Assembly (NCBI RefSeq): GCF_028595325.1
Contig: NZ_JAQQXR010000018.1
Location: forward strand, 1-54,707
Length of the DNA: 54,707 nucleotides
Origin: Janthinobacterium fluminis
GTDB lineage: Bacteria > Pseudomonadota > Gammaproteobacteria > Burkholderiales > Burkholderiaceae_D
Direction: 5' to 3'
Shown: in pieces, positions 52,815-54,707 of the stretch
Layout of the letters: each line of letters starts with the position of its first letter
Numbering within the stretch: the stretch's first letter is position 1
Notes under the pieces: generated by a model
The model's database searches: none
What the model was told of the DNA's origin: nothing
The model's input: only the letters and a program-made list of their open reading frames with translations
Translations under genes and position numbers: made by a program

Positions 52815-53432
52815 TCAATCCGGGACGGGCGAAGCGGCCCGCGCGATCGCATCGTCGAGGCGGTCATTACCCCAGAACATCTCGCCGGCGACGAAAAACG
52901 TCGGCGCGCCGAATATCCCCAGCGCGATGGCCTGTTCGCCGCGCGCCCGCAGCTTGCGCTTGTTCTCATCGGCCTGCGCCGACGCGATGATGGCCGCCGC
53001 GTCCAGCCCCATCTCCGCCAGGACGGCGGCGACGCTGGCCTCGGCGTCGATATCCAGGTCGGCGGAGAAATTGCGCAGCATCACGCGGCGGCAGAATTCG
53101 GCAATCCACGGCTCCTGCTCGCCATACAGCGCCACGCGCACCGGCAACAAGGAGCGGCGCGAAAACTCGGCCGGGCGCCGCCACGGCAGCGCATATTTAT
53201 CGCACTCGCGCACGATGTCGCGCCACATATACTCGCCCTTGGCCTTTTGCAGCACGAACGGCGAATTGGTCCAGCCGAAAGACTGGAACACCGGCCCCAG
53301 CAAAAACGGCCGCCACAGCACGCGCGCGCCGGCGCGGCGCGCCAGATCCTCGATGCGCATCACGCTCAGATAACTGTAGTTGCTGGCGAAGTCGAACCAG
53401 ATTTCCAGTTCGGCGGGGGTGCTCGTGTGCAT
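52815..53432 (-). CDS. 2-hydroxychromene-2-carboxylate isomerase family (DsbA fold, kappa GST-like)
   Basis: The 205-residue protein has the kappa-GST fold with the active-site Ser region WFDFASNYSYLS and the cis-Pro loop GIFGAPTFFVAGEMFWGNDRL. RPFLLGPVFQSFGWTNSPF is the segment that follows strand 2. HCCA isomerases use glutathione in naphthalene breakdown, but many homologues have other roles. The ATG at 53432 has GGAG 8 bases upstream. No other aromatic catabolic gene is near, so the real substrate is uncertain. Confidence 0.87.
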   Translation of the reverse strand: MHTSTPAELEIWFDFASNYSYLSVMRIEDLARRAGARVLWRPFLLGPVFQSFGWTNSPFVLQKAKGEYMWRDIVRECDKYALPWRRPAEFSRRSLLPVRVALYGEQEPWIAEFCRRVMLRNFSADLDIDAEASVAAVLAEMGLDAAAIIASAQADENKRKLRARGEQAIALGIFGAPTFFVAGEMFWGNDRLDDAIARAASPVPD

Positions 53433-53551
53433 GCATGGCTCCGTATTCAAATTCTCGGCAATGTTGCCAACACTAACAGAGAACGGACTCCGGCGCACCG
53501 CACCGACAAGCTGCCGCGCTGGCGCGGCGCTGCTGACCGCCTTGCGCCGCC

Positions 53552-54707
53552 TCAGTGCGGAATCATGCCGGTGAAGACATACGCCTGCAGCATCGTGATG
53601 ACGCCGATGACGAGGGCGAATAACAGGCTGTGCTTGAGCGTGAAGCGGAACAGGTCCGACTCCTTGCCGACCAGGCCGGCGGCCGCGCAGGCCACGGCGA
53701 TCGACTGCGGCGAGATCATCTTGCCGGTCACGCCGCCCGTCGTGTTGGCCGCCACCAGCAAGGTGTCGGACACGCCGATCTGGTGCGCGGTGGTGTTTTG
53801 CAGCGAGCAGAACAAGGCATTCGACGAGGTGTCCGAACCGGTCAGGAACACCCCCAGCCAGCCGAGGAAGGGCGAGAAGAAGGGGAAGGCCGCGCCGGTG
53901 CCGGCCAGCACCAGCGCCAGCGTCGACGACATGCCGGAATAGTTGGCGACGAAGGCGAACGCCAGCACCAGGCCGATCGACAGGATAGGACGGCGCAGCT
54001 CGGCCACCGTCTGGCCGAAGGCGCGCAAGCCGGCGCGCGGCGACATGCGCAGCAGCGCCATCGACAGCAGCGCCGTCAGCAGGATCGCCGTGCCGACGGC
54101 CGACAGCAGGTCCAGCTTGTAGAGCGCCTCATACGCCTTCGGGCTGGTGACGATGGGCGCCGTCTTGATGACCAGCTTGTCCAAACCCGGCACATGGAAT
54201 TTCAGCACCGTGCCGGCCAGCGCGCCGTTGGCGGCGAACAGGGCCTTGAACGACGGCAGGCTCCAGACCGTGACGATGGCCGTCAGCAGGCCGAACGGCG
54301 CCCAGGCGCGCAGCGTCTGCGCCGGCGTGTACGGCGAAGCCTTGCGCGTGTCGCGCCGCCCGCCCGGCGCCGCGAAACCGCCCGGCCCGGACAGGGCCGC
54401 CGCGCCGCCGCCGACGGCGTTGCGGGCGGTGGCGCCGGCCGGCTGCCACACTTTCAGGAACAGCGTCAGCGACGCCAGGCTGACCAGGGCCGAGGTGATG
54501 TCCGGCAGCTCGGGGCCGATGTGGTTGGACGTGAAGTACTGCGTGACGGCGAAGCTGGCGCCGGTGACCAGGGCGGCCGGCCACACCTCCTTCAAGCCGC
54601 GCCGGCCGTCCATGATGAACACCAGCCAGAACGGCACCAGCAGCGACAGCAGCGGCAGCTGGCGGCCGGCCATCGCGCCGATCAGCATCGGCTCGATGCC
54701 GGTGACC
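53552..54707 (-). CDS. lldP: L-lactate permease family transporter (5' end beyond window)
   Basis: The C-terminal 384 residues are visible before the frame leaves the window. It has many hydrophobic helices and the conserved family parts TGASFAVTQYFTSNHIGPELPDI, shown in part, SGMSSTLALVLAGTGAAFPFFSPFLGWLGVFLTGSDTSSN in part and ANTTGGVTGKMISPQSIAVACAA in part. These are typical of LldP/GlcA family lactate and glycolate transporters. A Gly/Ala/Arg-rich cytoplasmic loop lies in the middle (residues around 54350-54420). The substrate could be L-lactate, D-lactate or glycolate. Its operon partners lie outside the window. Confidence 0.9.
   Translation of the reverse strand, partial: VTGIEPMLIGAMAGRQLPLLSLLVPFWLVFIMDGRRGLKEVWPAALVTGASFAVTQYFTSNHIGPELPDITSALVSLASLTLFLKVWQPAGATARNAVGGGAAALSGPGGFAAPGGRRDTRKASPYTPAQTLRAWAPFGLLTAIVTVWSLPSFKALFAANGALAGTVLKFHVPGLDKLVIKTAPIVTSPKAYEALYKLDLLSAVGTAILLTALLSMALLRMSPRAGLRAFGQTVAELRRPILSIGLVLAFAFVANYSGMSSTLALVLAGTGAAFPFFSPFLGWLGVFLTGSDTSSNALFCSLQNTTAHQIGVSDTLLVAANTTGGVTGKMISPQSIAVACAAAGLVGKESDLFRFTLKHSLLFALVIGVITMLQAYVFTGMIPH

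Overview
The window is about 54.7 kb of GC-rich bacterial chromosome. Several features fit Betaproteobacteria, probably Oxalobacteraceae (Massilia, Duganella or Janthinobacterium type): the order surE-pcm-nlpD-rpoS, the order ndk-rlmN-pilW-rodZ, an sdhCDAB-sdhE-gltA run divergent from a GntR gene and mdh, and Burkholderiales-type families such as DUF2863 and DUF3563. This is inferred from gene content and order, not from a phylogenetic marker search. I saw no rRNA, tRNA, CRISPR array, insertion sequence or prophage genes. Coding density is high and most genes sit in short operons.

Left part (1-24 kb). rodZ (cut by the window edge), pilW, rlmN and ndk run on the minus strand, divergent from a YccA/Bax-inhibitor-1 membrane protein. 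Next come a JmjC/cupin-type oxygenase-like protein, a GH18 chitinase lipoprotein with a chitin-binding module and a Pro-Thr linker, and rlmD. The stationary-phase block rpoS-nlpD-pcm-surE follows. Between surE and a DinG/YoaA helicase lies a two-gene unit: a TIR-domain protein followed by a MinD/ParA-like ATPase with a KGGTGR P-loop and kinesin-light-chain-type TPRs. It resembles a sensor/effector conflict or signalling pair and is the best candidate for an undescribed system here. A DUF465 protein, a PP2C phosphatase, an exported coiled-coil protein and zapE follow.

Middle part (21-40 kb). This is a dense TCA-cycle region: odhA-odhB-(PspC/SHOCT protein)-lpdA, a LysR regulator, sdhC-sdhD-sdhA-sdhB-sdhE-gltA, then a GntR/UTRA regulator divergent from mdh, a CitE-like protein, a small MliC-like secreted protein and acnA. 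A perfect 16-bp palindrome lies directly upstream of a near-consensus mdh promoter and also upstream of the GntR gene. It probably serves as an operator for both.

Right part (40-54.7 kb). It holds DUF2863, a CYTH protein, an M14 carboxypeptidase, a translationally coupled set of exported proteins (c-type cytochrome, FAD oxidase of the lactone-oxidase type, DSD1-like PLP enzyme) followed by a TetR gene, a repeat-built coiled-coil membrane protein, a CoA-transferase with a divergent LysR regulator, a FucP-type sugar transporter with a LacI-type operator, DUF3563, a DsbA-fold isomerase and the 3' part of a lactate permease gene.

Two long intergenic palindromes (15827-15889 and 41864-41917) share the core CGGGAAATATTTCCCG but have unrelated outer arms. 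They look like members of a dispersed palindromic repeat family.
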